Shown here: one piece after another, positions 13,458 to 24,507 of the stretch
How positions within the stretch are numbered: position 1 is the stretch's first letter
Layout: the number at the start of each line of letters is the position of its first letter
Assembly: GCF_028769735.1 (NCBI RefSeq)
Contig: NC_088170.1
Coordinates: forward strand, 49,013,585 to 49,077,584
DNA length: 64,000 bases
DNA from: Zonotrichia leucophrys gambelii
Taxonomy: Eukaryota > Chordata > Aves > Passeriformes > Passerellidae
Direction: 5' to 3'
The notes under the pieces: generated by a model
Database searches by the model: none
Told to the model about the DNA's origin: nothing
Seen by the model: only the letters and a program-made list of their open reading frames with translations
Position numbers and translations under genes: made by a program

Positions 13458-16339
13458 TACATGGCTCTTTTACCATAAAGAGCTACAATAAGCCTCCAAG
13501 AATAATAAGGTTTTAATATTAACATTGCTACAAAGCATTCTTCCTGTCTAGACTCCAGACACATTACAGTAAACCGAAGCAATCCTTCTTTCACCCAAAC
13601 ATTGTGATAGAAAAGGCCAATTTTTCAGTCTACACATGACTTCCATCAGGCAGCTACTCAAATTAAGATGAGATATAGGGGCTCAAAATGATAGCAGTCA
13701 ATGGAAAATCTATCTCTGTGAATGGCAGCAATAATAATTCAGAGAATATTGTTATCAAGCCTCACGTTACTGGTTTTTCTGCCTGCAGTTGAAGTGCCAC
13801 TTGTTAAAGAGAAAGAGTTCATAGCATTATGAGTGCCTAGGTATATGTCAGCAAGTCCTATTTTTCAGTTTGTGCTCCCTTGAATACATTATATGCTGCA
13901 ATAGCTTTGTTTCCCCCCCTTCCTCCATCAAATCCAATTTTAGTAAACTGTACTTTTTTACTTTCAAAGGGTTACTTTCAAAGACAGTATTAGCAAAGTT
14001 GACATTGTTCCTACTATTAATACTCCAAAATTTTACAAGGGGAAGAGGGTCCTTCCAGTAAAACTCAAAATTTATCACAAAAACAACACAACTTTGTGGG
14101 TTTCTTGCATTACAAGTGACAGTAAATTCACTCTAAATTATAAAATAGGAAAAAGACATATATTTTTTTACTTTATGACAGCATTTATTGACACCCTACT
14201 TCCTACTTTTTATCAAAGTCTTTCTAAATAAAAAAACCCCACAGTCTGCAGTGATTGATTGTTTTTTTAAACAAATTTTGAGGACAAATGATTCAGTTCT
14301 GGATCTGACATGTTAATTTTAACTGCCTAATAATGTGTGTAATTGCTGTGGAATTCTTGGAGTCTCTCCTCTAGTGCTGATCTCTCATGGCCTGCTTGAA
14401 TTGTTTTACCATTATAAATTATCATCATCTTGGGGAAAGTGGTGAATATGTAACATTTATATATGTGTCCCATTATCTGAAAAAGAATCAGAGGGTGTGA
14501 TCTTCCGGTAGCATAAATATTCGCATCCATTAGCTTTAATAAAGCTGTAAGCTTCCAGTCTGTACCATTGAGATACTCACCTTTGACATTCAATAACCAT
14601 TGAATTTGACAATCTTTTGCACAAAATTATAAGGTTATAAACACACCTGTAAAAGACAAAAAATATTTCAATAATTAAACAATTAAATACTTACATAGTT
14701 GAATAATTCTTTGATCCAAATCTAAAACAATCTTCTTGCTGAAGAAGCATTTCCCAGATTTGGAAATTCACATCTGTTAATCTCTGAAGGGTGCAATTTT
14801 GTGCCAAAATTTTTTTCCTTATAAAGCAAGAGTATTTAATCTGAGTTGTTTTGAAGTATTTTGTAAGCTATATTTTATTAAGATACATTTTCTGTGGGCT
14901 GTACTGAGGTTTGTATTCTTATACATGCCTCATTTGTTTTGAGAAAAGAAAGTTTCTTATGTGAATATTTGGGTACGTGTATTCATAGCAAATCCTGTAA
15001 ACATAGTAATCTTATCTTAATTTTTAGAAGTTTCTTACAAGATATCTTAAAAGCTGAGAAAATGGTTTAGTCTGTAACATTTAGTAATTTCAGAATCTGA
15101 GGAATCTTACAATTTATTCAGAAATTACCCTATATGTGGGTAGGCCAGAGCACATATTATTGTTTTTAAGAACATTAACTTTCAGATGGCAACTTATTAT
15201 TGGCATAATTTTTCACACCAGGTGTTACCTCAAAATTCAAAGCAGTGAACACAATTTACGAGAAAAATTTTCTCATTTCTTTTAGTTGCAGTCACTTTCA
15301 GAAAATAAATGATCCACCCCAAGGCAGTGTTTGAACAATCACATTAGCATGTCGAAATTAGGCGAAGGTAAATTCAGTTTAATTCTGTGGTTTGATATCT
15401 ATGATATACATTGAATGCATATAGTGAAAGTGATGTCATATATGTTTGACCCAGTTTTATCCAACCTTTTACTTTTTTAACAAACTGAAGCACAGACTCT
15501 TTCAATGACCCATCAAAGAAGTAGAAAAAGAGAGAAATAAAAAGATCTTGAAATTTTAGTAATGTTTTACTTAGTTGTAATGCATCTGATCAATATGGAA
15601 AGATTTTCTCTCATTGGTTAGATTTTTGAAATTACTGGAATTTTACTAGTTTCACTTTTATTCATATAATCAAACTGTACTATATAAAATATTGCCATAT
15701 CTCAAATTATAATTACTTGAGAATGTAACGGTCTTCTGTCTACCCAACCTCATCCTGAACAGTCAAGAGCTATGCTTCAATTTTTACATAGTAGAAGACA
15801 AAAGGAGAAAAAAAATTGTTTCTAATACGTAAGCTAATAATTTGGTATTAAGTTTGAGCATTATAATTGCATAAGTTTATTGAGTAGATTTAAAATTTTC
15901 ATGGGTGAAATATTTAAACAAACACTCAGTATAAAATAATATATACAAAGAGGCTATTGGATCTAATTCCCATAGAAAAATATTTGGTGGTTGTATTCCT
16001 GCATGTATTGTAGGCCTTGTGTGTCTTGAGGTGTCTTTTTTTTATTGTATCTTAATTTAAACTTCTAGGCAGCGTGTTGTACATCATCTTGAAAATGTAT
16101 TAAAAATGTAAAAGAGTGCTTTGTTTACGTTTCTGTTGTTTCAATGATCTTTATCAGTAGCAAAAAATTGGATTCTTTTTTTTTTTTGCAATTGTGCTTT
16201 CAGCTCTCCTTCCCACAGGTCGCTGGGCATATCATTTTGCTGTCATGTGGACCCGAGTAAACAACCAGGCAAAGAATGAATGTTCCAGCAGTACCCTCGC
16301 TATTTGTGCACTACTAGATCCTGAAAAGCTTGATTAATT

Positions 16340-16900
16340 CACTTGGTCTGTAGCCTTCAGATCTGGCTCTTCCAAAGTTTATCAGTGAATCTGTAATATT
16401 AGCTCTGCTGTGAGGACCTTTGTGCAAAGAAAACATAGCAGGCATCCATTTCACTCTTTTATCAAAAGCAATACTGATGAAAAGGTCCCAGACACTGCAG
16501 TGTGTTTGGGGTTTGGCCAGCTACACTCCTAGGCATGTTTATATGGCAAGTGAAAGGCTAAATATTATTGCACCAGTGCCAAAGCAGTTTCCTCTCCTTG
16601 GCGGCTGCTAACTAAAAGTCATCTTCCTGAGAATGGCAGGGTGGCTCTGTCCTGCTGTGCTATGACATTTCTGGGTACTGTCCTTTTGCAGCTAATATAA
16701 TTAAGCATTTCCCTCATGCACTGAGCATGTTGACAAAATAAATCCAACTGAGAAGAAGCACCTGGTATTATAATTTTCCATGCCTCTACTGAAAATGTAA
16801 ATCAAATTTAACGTCAGCAGTTTACTCTTTCCCTTAATGAAAAATGTATGGAAGCCAATAAGAGAAACATCAAGTCAATGTATTTTAATAACATGCTTTT
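16340..16900. promoter_or_regulatory. Candidate conserved non-coding element
   Basis: This segment contrasts with its AT-simple surroundings: it is high-complexity, free of homopolymer runs and of recognisable repeats, and has several homeodomain-type TAAT cores, for example CTAATATAATTAAG at about 16692. No open frame longer than 63 codons is present. This is a judgement of texture only. Whether it is conserved needs alignment to other birds. Confidence 0.25.
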
Positions 16901-18112
16901 TAATGTTGTGATATTGTGACAGAGGAGGATTCTAAAGATTCATGTGTACCAGTCTGAAATATTATTATTAAATTATATTCGGTACATTTTCAAATATGCA
17001 TGGAGTAGTATATATTTGGTTATTTCTACAGAGCATCTAGCTGCAAAAATACATTAAGAGGATTAAATATTTAGAAAGGTGCCTAGCTTTACAGAGTCTG
17101 CTAAATTTATGCTGCAGCATACTGTCTATGTTATTTAGAAATTTTCTATGTTATAATCTTGACTGCAATTTCACACACCATGCTATACTTATCTAAATTC
17201 TGAGTTCAGGCAACAGGTATCAGAGCTCCATGTAAAACTCATCCAAAGCAAAGGAAGGTTATTGTTGCACTGAGAAGTCAAGGACAGAGGAACAGTTTAC
17301 TGTTGTGTCAGACCTCTGACAGAGTGGCTTGTCAGCTAAACGACATTTTTCCTGACTTCCAACTGTTTTTATTTGTAAACAGAACAAAACAGTTGTAATG
17401 GAAAATGAGTGCTCTCACATCAAAGTGGAGGTAATAGATCAGGCTTTGGAGACAGATAGTCTCCAAATTTGTCTTGTTACAATTTCAGTGCAAACATGAG
17501 ATCTGGACAAGTTGTAAGTATGCCATGACTTGAGTCCATCTCTATTATGACTTGCTGCATCATTTGTGTGGCATTGAGGAGGACCTAGGTCCTTTTTCTA
17601 TAATAAGTAGTTGAATACTTCAGGCATTTTAAAATAGGAACTGTGAGATTTCTGAAAAATAACTTAAACACCAAGTTTCATTTTGTAAATCTGAGGTCCT
17701 CAAGTCCTTCTCTTAAGAAGTGGTGGTATACAAAACGTTTTATCATTTTGGACTAAGAAGTTCTGTCTTATCTCTTGTCAGAATAGAAGAATTTGTGTGA
17801 GCAGTGAAGCACAGTGAGTGACAAACTGACAAATGTTCATTGTCTGTTTTAGTGAATCCTGAGCTGTGAATGTTCCCACTAAGGAGCAGCGCATTACTGT
17901 CTGTCGCATCAGAAATTGATAGCCTCCTACAGTAATGTGGATGAGAAGCCATGGAAATACATTTCTAAGTAGCAGCATTCAGAGCTGCTGGACCTTAATT
18001 GTGAGATATGTCAGAGCCAGCTAATTTGTGAAACCTTTAAATTCTGAGTGGATTAGTATTTGTATTGTCATCAGATTTCACATTGCTTCTACAGTATGTC
18101 TTATATCTGAAA

Positions 18113-18425
18113 AGAATACAATAGAATCACTGAGGTAGAAAAAGACCACTGTAATTGAGTCTAACCATTAACCTGTCAAGTCCACCTCTAAACCATGTCA
18201 TTAAGTGCCACACTTACATGTCTTTTAAACACTTCCAGGAATGATAACTAAACCAGTTCCCTAGGAAGCCTATTTCAATGTTTTCAGTGAAGAAATTTTT
18301 CCTCAGATCCTATCTAAATCTCCCCTGGAATAGCTTGGAGCCATTTGCTCTTACCCTATTGCTTGTTGTGTGGAAGGAGACACCACTTTGATATCAGCAT
18401 TCACCTCAAGCAGCTGTCAACCAGA
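18113..18425 (-). mobile_element. CR1 LINE, 3' end fragment
   Basis: The reverse complement of a CR1 3' end begins at an AATAGAATCACTGAGG motif (about 18119). It continues through a CTAAACCATGTCATTAAG block (about 18189), TCTTTTAAACACTTCCAGG (about 18222), TCAGTGAAGAAATTTTTCCTC (about 18285) and a CCCCTGGAATAGCTTGGAGCC-like block (about 18323). It fades out after a GGAGACACCACTTTGATATC segment near 18400. This is a different CR1 lineage from the 53-kb copy, judging from the 3' motif. It is 5'-truncated with many substitutions, so it is inactive. Confidence 0.9.
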
Positions 18426-21401
18426 TCTGACTCTTGTTTGTCCTAGAGGTTCCCTATGCATCTGTCTTTATATCCTTATCTGGAGACTTGAAGTCTGAAC
18501 CTCATTCTGGAGGAGACTGACACATTACAAACATCAACCAGATATCCCTCTATGGGCCTTCCTGCAGGGTTGACATATCCTGTCTGGAAGTTTGGAAAGT
18601 CCTCTGGGAAGTAGCAGAGTGCATCTGAATAATTTCTGGTTGTCATTGGAAATGAGCCTTAATTCCATGCTTTTGGGAAGACTACTTGGATTCCAGAAGT
18701 GCTTTTTTTTTTTTTTGAAATAAGGGACCTAAGGCTGCTTCTCTGGTTTTAAAAAGAGTGTGCCTTGCTTGGTTAGGTGCCTACCCATCTTAGCTTCCAA
18801 ATGATCCAAGAGCTTAAAAGTTCAAGTCCTTAGTCACTTGTTGAAGCTGGTGGGAAGTTCTGGAGTTCTCAGTCACCACTATATTTTATACCTGCTCTGA
18901 GTGGCTTTCTGTCATCACACACAGATTTTGTGGATTATGTTTCCAAGGAACTTCTCCATCAAATTGATAGGGAATGAATGTGCATATTTGTGGTGCTGTG
19001 ATTTATCCTGCTGAGCAGTATCTAATTCTGACACACTACTATCAGATCATGATGAATCAAAATGGAAGCAGAATTCATTCAGGTCAACAATGTCACACTG
19101 ATATATATCAATGCCATATCAAAACTGCAATATAAATTGTCAGTATTAAATATGCTTGAGATATGTGGATGGAAGTACAAGCAAAGTTTTCTAGGATAGT
19201 AAAGGATTTCCTCCCTTGAAATACAACACCAGTGGAAACTGTGCTGTGGTCAAAGACCTTGAAAGACTGGAATTGTCATGTAGCATGCAGGGAGATAGCA
19301 CTGACACAAGGGATCGTTGCATTTCAGTGAAGGAAGAAATAAAAGTGGAAAGGTACAGAATTCCAAAACACTAAAAATCGAATTCAAAAAAGACATATCA
19401 AGTTGATACAACACAAACATATCCTGAAATGAGGTAAAATGGCATTTTTAATTCAATACTCAGAATAAGAATATGATGAAGTAACTCCTTCACCATGTTT
19501 GCCTGATAAAATAATGTCTAGTGATGGTGCTTTTTTTACATTTTTTTCTTTTCTGGTAATCAGGGGTTTTTGTACTTAAACTTGAAAGGTTGTTTTTTCA
19601 AACCCCTTTTGACAACAGAGTCAGGCTAACCTGCTAACTCCTAGGTAAGCAATGCCAGCTCTTAAGCTTGCACCCTAGTGGGCAGGTGCTGTACTTGACA
19701 TTATGATTAAGACATCATGTATCGACATTTCAAGCAACTCAGGAAGTGGAAACTAAAACTTTTAAAGTTGTTTCTACTCCATTTTTCCTTCTAACATGCA
19801 AGTTCTCCTGAGTGGTTTTCATTTTCTCTTTTTTCAGGTCATTTAGTTTCTTATTTTAGCCATTATTCATTAAATATTAAATTTAAAGCATTTGATCAGA
19901 GTGTTCAGAGCTGGCAACGAGTCAGATCTAAACATTATATCTTACTGATTTGCTCTGTCATTGTAATTTCTCTAACTGCTAAATGCATTATAGAATATCA
20001 CTGTAATGAAGAAAAGACCTTCTCAAACTTATACATGAAAAAGTGACATAAAGCAGTCTGAAAGATATAGCAACAACAAGTTTTTTATCTCCATTCTAAA
20101 TCAGTAGGATAAAATGTACTTAAGTAATGTACACTGGAATAAGCTATTTTTGACAGAGTTCAGAATCTCTAAAACCAAAATACTGTGTTCTATATTGATT
20201 CTCTTTTCATATTTTTCCATCATTTTGGCATACAAGAAGAAGCAATGAAAATGTCTAGCAAATGTGAACAAAACATTCTTAAACCATCTCTTTAAGATAG
20301 TGAACTTCCCCTTTTAGGATCCAAACTGCTGCTGGATGTTATATCTGAGAAAATCTCAGTTTTCTTGTATCAGATTTTACTATAGCTAGCTATCCAATTA
20401 TAAGCAAGCATTTGCTATCTTATCATCTTACTAGAATCAACTTGAAGGTGACTTTTTGTCCCCAGCTTTCACAACGTAAGGGAGGCAAATGAGTTGCAAT
20501 ACATATTTTCTGTGCAGCTCCAGGAAGTAGCAAGGGGTCCCCCTGCAACCAGGGTTTCTGGTAGACTGGACTGACTAGGGATGCTGAACTAAGACTAAAG
20601 GTTTTTGCTGCCCCAACACATGCCAGAGAGAGAAGGAGGTCTGGAGGTGGGCTAGACTTAGGAACATAGACTTTTAGACATCAGGTAATTTAAACTAAAC
20701 CATGAAAAAAACAATCCCATTGTGCCTCTCCTAAGAGTCAGTGCCATAAGATACTGAAAAATATGCTGCAATGAACCACAGCTGGGCAAGCTATAAACTC
20801 TTTTCCACTTGTATATAATTTCTAAATTATTCACATTAGCTTCTTCTCTCCATATCCTTTCTCTGTATGTCCCAGCTTGAATTATTGAGACTTCTTTGGC
20901 TCACAGTTAAATTCACTACTGACATAATTCAAAGTGATTTTACTGGCCTTATCAAAGAGCAAATAATCAAACCCCAGTGCATGTATTTAAGTTAAAGACA
21001 TCAATAATGTATTTTAAAAATTCCTTGCACACAAAGAAGCATGTTACATGAGATCTGCCTGTCTTTGCAAAATGCAAGAAGTTCAAGGAGTTGTTAGAAT
21101 GCCTTCTTGTCTCCAGGTTTTTCACAGCAATGAGTATAACAGAACTCTTTCTCTCTCACTGTCATCCCGCTAGGCTAAAATGGTCACAGATTTTCACATT
21201 AAGGGCATAGCTAAAAAATCATAGGCATACTCCAGTGTTGCTTTCCAAATATAGATTCCTCTGTACTTTTTCATTTGACTTTACTCTTTCCATTGGTTGA
21301 TCTGAATTCAAGTAAGAAAGTGAAGTTGTGCATTTTAAACAGAAATAATTTTAGTAGTGTAATCTAAGACAGGCTATTGAGGCTATTTCTAGTGAGATAC
21401 A
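18426..21401. other. Unique DNA, no gene recognised
   Basis: I recognise no gene or repeat here. Two slightly GC-richer patches (18430-18640 and 20500-20660) do not match a family I know; the first could be the eroded continuation of the adjacent CR1. Confidence 0.5.
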
Positions 21402-21553
21402 AAGCTGGTAAAACCATTAGATTCTAGATTAGGTCACTTGGTGCTGATAACACCCGCACTGTGGGTTTGATCCCCATATGGCCTGTTCACTTAGGAGCTA
21501 GACTGGATGATCATTGTGTGTACTTTTCAACTCAGAATATTCTGTGAATCTGA
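21402..21553 (+). mobile_element. TguSINE1-like SINE (tRNA-Ile head, CR1-like tail)
   Basis: The 5' half resembles an isoleucine tRNA: GGTGCTGATAACACC corresponds to the anticodon arm, with GAT at the anticodon position, and GTGGGTTTGATCCCC (about 21461) is a good B-box and T-arm. The A-box region to its left is badly eroded. The 3' half (ACTGGATGATCATTGTGTG, then TCAACTCAGAATATTCTGTG) matches the bird CR1 3' end, the tail through which CR1 reverse transcriptase recognises such SINEs. This head-tail combination is the hallmark of TguSINE1 of songbirds. It is not a tRNA gene because the acceptor stem and D-arm are broken. Confidence 0.85.
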
Positions 21554-22377
21554 TGCATTCAGACTACTTACTCTGGAGGGAAATAACCCTGGTCCAGTTT
21601 TAGGGTAATTAATACCCTTACCTTTGGAGTTGTTCAATATCAGTAAATGTTTCAGAAACAAACTGTCCATCAATTAAATTTCCTGCAGCAAGCTGCAACA
21701 AATCAGTCCCTGCACTAACGAGATACTCCACCACAGTTTCAATGAATAATAAATGGTGAGACTTTTTTGTATTAATAAAACAAGAGAAGTCTACATCTGA
21801 TTACTGGTTCCAAATTATGAGCATAAAGCACTATCAGAATGTCCAGGAAACAGATTCAATTGCCTAATATTATTATAATTACTGTTATTCATCACCTATC
21901 AAATGAAAAATTCTCTATCTGGAGTTGTCTGCAAAAGTATCTGTTGTTGATGCACCTCTACTGTACTATTAAGCAAAAACTCAGAGGAAAGACCCTCAGT
22001 GATAATGTAATGAAATGAGAGAAAAAGCGTTTTATGTACCCCAGTATGGAAAAAAACATGGAAAGCATTTTAGCAGCTTGAGAGCTAAACAAATTGATCC
22101 TGATTTAATTTCTTTGTACAAGTTACTTATAAGTTGTCTGTGCCTCAGCTCCTCCAGAGAAATAATACTTCATAAAGTCAGACTCACAAACCCTGGGACT
22201 AATAGAGCTGGTTTTTTCAGAATTCTAGCTTGTTTGATTGGGTTTTTAACTGACTTACACTAAAAGATTTTTTCATATCTGCCATGGAACTATTACCTTC
22301 TCCAACACAACAATTTGATAGTGAAGTGTGAGCAGTAGGAATTAGCAGACTAGCATTGAAAGCTGTTCCTCTTCTGT
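21554..22377. other. Unique DNA, no gene recognised
   Basis: No repeat or gene is recognised. An 82-codon open frame (22015-22263, plus) is of chance length. Confidence 0.5.
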
Positions 22378-22487
22378 CCTGTTAAACTATCTTTATCTTA
22401 ACCACCCAGTTTTATCTTCTTTTCAAATTATCTTCTTCACCCTACTGGGGTGGAGTGAGCTGTGTGTCTGCCCAGTTAAACCAAAGC
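22378..22487 (+). mobile_element. 3' terminal fragment of LTR family B
   Basis: In sense orientation: CTATCTTTATCTTAACCACCC, then a pyrimidine-rich block, then TACTGGGGTGGAGTGAGC (about 22444), ending GTTAAACCAAAGCA at 22487. This is the mirror of the left end of the minus-strand copy at 39594-40106. Only the last 110 bases of the LTR survive. Confidence 0.65.
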
Positions 22488-24124
22488 AGTTCTTCATCTT
22501 TTATCACAGCTGAGTTTACTGTCATCATTATTTGCTGAAGGAGTGCATTTTAAGCTGATACTGCAAGATATGAAAGGCAGACAATTTCTATGTCTGTAAT
22601 CATTGCTATTAATACCACAAATGCCCAATTCTTAGAGACAGTCATAGAACTAGAAAATATCCTTTTTCTGTGCATCCTTTGAAAACTTTTTGCCTTTAAA
22701 AAACCCCAAACTTTAGAAAAAACTGCTTGAAGAATAATTTCCACAAATAATTCTGGGGAATGTTTTTAGTATAATAAGCATGTTTGACGAAATAGGAATT
22801 GTGGAGGGAGATTTATTTTTACATAGAAATATAACAATAATTTCTTAACTATGAAATATGATTATTTGATTCTTGGCTTTCCATAATAACTTGTGGTAAT
22901 TTTCTGCCTCCAGCAAGCAGTAGTAAGCAGTAACTCATGTCAGAAGACACATTGGCTGAATTACTGATTTAGAGAATTTAAACTCTATATACAAAAGGGA
23001 ATACTAAAGGTAAGAAAATAAGCTGCTATGTGCACCTTTGACTACAAAGGGAAAGTAAATACCTACTTACTTCATGTTTTAGGATGCTTAAAAATAAAGA
23101 TTTTGGGCTTTTTTCAGCTTGATTCATTAAAGAGGAAAAAGCAAAAAAGGAGAAATCAACTGAAATAGAGCCTTTTGTTACCAGTAAGCATCTGTTTTCT
23201 TAAAAGCAGTTTCTTGTTTCTACCTGATCAAAACTATGTGAGCTATAGTCAAAGAGATCCAATCATGAATCATCTCTTTAAAATTTATGGATTATCAAGC
23301 TTCAAAATAGAGCATAACAAAGCAATGTAAAACAGATCAGGCAGCCAAGCTGGCATCATGAAGAACCAGTTCAATTCTACAGAATTTATTAGATCAGGCA
23401 CAATGCTCAAGCTAAGAATCTAAGCAAAAGCAAAATAGCTATATTACCATGACCTTGATCCTAAGCTAATAAACCCTGTCAAACTTGATTTGGCACCAGA
23501 GAAAAACAGCTCAGATACCTTGGCACAGTCAGTTCTGCACAGACTTATTTGCTCAGGCAGACCATCACATGGTCACTGCAGTTCTCATCTATCCAGTATT
23601 GTGGTACTCTGTCAGATCTCATAACTTCTTCAAGAACAAAATACATTGGGGAGTGGATTGCAGACTTGTCAGCCTGGCTCCACTGGCACTAGATCAGATC
23701 CACCCCCCTGGAATATATCAGGCCCATATGGTTTGGGATGAAAGGGACCAAATGGTACATATGCAAACCTCAGTTTTCTTACAAGCAAAATCTTTACCAT
23801 TAAAGGCAAAACTCAAAGACTTAAAAGCTATCTTTTAGTCACTTTTTCTTGCAAAAAAATACAGTATTGAATTACTGCACTGTTATCCTTAATAGAGGGT
23901 ATGGAAATATATATGGATATCAAAATATCAAAACATAAAATCATTAAAGTTGAAATGAAAGGGAAAGGGAAAGGGAAAAGGAAATCTTTAATACATGGTT
24001 CTATGAAGAGTGGTAGGAGAGATGCCCGTCGGATAGGCTATATTCCTCTGTTTATTTGGGATATAGAGAAGCCTCTTTGCAATAACTCTGCATTTGAGCT
24101 CCAGCTAAATAAACAGATACCTGA
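22488..24124. other. Unique DNA with one longer open frame
   Basis: No repeat family is recognised. An open frame of 117 codons (23485-23838, plus) has no recognisable domain and lies in a slightly GC-richer segment; it could be chance or a remnant of an unidentified element. A hexanucleotide run follows at 23957-23984. Confidence 0.45.
23957..23984. repeat. (GAAAGG)n short tandem repeat
   Basis: Three perfect GAAAGG units followed by GAAAAG and GAAA, 28 bp in total and purine-only on the plus strand. Confidence 0.9.
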
Positions 24125-24507
24125 CAGGCCACCTGACCATGAAATGCCATTGCTGGGGCAGGGAAGAAGCATGAGGAGGAAGGAGCAGCAGACAGCCATT
24201 ATAAGCAGGCTGCCACTCCCCATGATTTCTCTCTTATACTGTCAGGGGCTAGAAGGGAAGGTGGTAGAGAAAATGGGAATTTTATCAGTCCAGTTTGATT
24301 AAAAAGGACATTAAAAGGGCAGGTGCAAGGTGTTCTCATTTTTTCTGAGTCAGTTATGCCTGTGAGAATAATTGGCAAATTATTTCCTTGCCTTTATCTC
24401 AACCCATGAGCATTTTCGTCTTATTTTCTTCCTCTGTCCTGTTGAGGGGGGAAGTCAGAGAGCAGCTGGGTGTATGTCAGGCAGCTGGCCAAGGTTAACC
24501 CTCCTCA
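24125..24507 (+). mobile_element. 3' half of LTR family A
   Basis: In sense orientation: TTGCTGGGGCAGGGAAGAAG (about 24150), a GAGGAGGAAGGAGCAGCAGAC block (about 24173), a diverged middle, then ATTGGCAAATTATTTCC, CTTTATCTCAACCCATGAGC (about 24390), TGTCCTGTTGAGGGG (about 24435), and a terminus with GGCCAAGGTTAACCCTCCTCA ending at 24507. The order of blocks is the same as in the copies at 10963 and 27039. The 5' half with the promoter is missing. Part of a 133-codon open frame (23901-24302) runs into it and is not meaningful. Confidence 0.78.

Larger units (their letters stand above)
11856..18112. other. Unique DNA, no gene recognised
   Basis: Mostly unique AT-rich sequence. Points of note are a short CA-rich run (13434-13457), a minus-strand open frame of 88 codons at 14327-14593 in a region where another frame reads SDNGTH (14463-14480), and a compositionally balanced stretch at about 16340-16900 that has the look of a conserved non-coding element. 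None of these can be assigned to a gene from sequence alone. Confidence 0.5.

Noticed and set aside
16182..16220. Splice acceptor with a following exon
   Set aside because: A T-run followed by CAG at about 16200 looks like an acceptor, but the sequence after it has no open frame or donor that would make a convincing exon.
21402..21553. tRNA-Ile gene
   Set aside because: The tRNA-like part lacks an intact D-arm and acceptor stem and is fused to a CR1-like tail, so it is a SINE.
23485..23838. Plus-strand open frame of 117 codons
   Set aside because: No recognisable domain or family; kept only as a note within the surrounding block.
23901..24302. Plus-strand open frame of 133 codons
   Set aside because: It runs through a (GAAAGG)n repeat and into an LTR fragment, so it is a composite of repeats.
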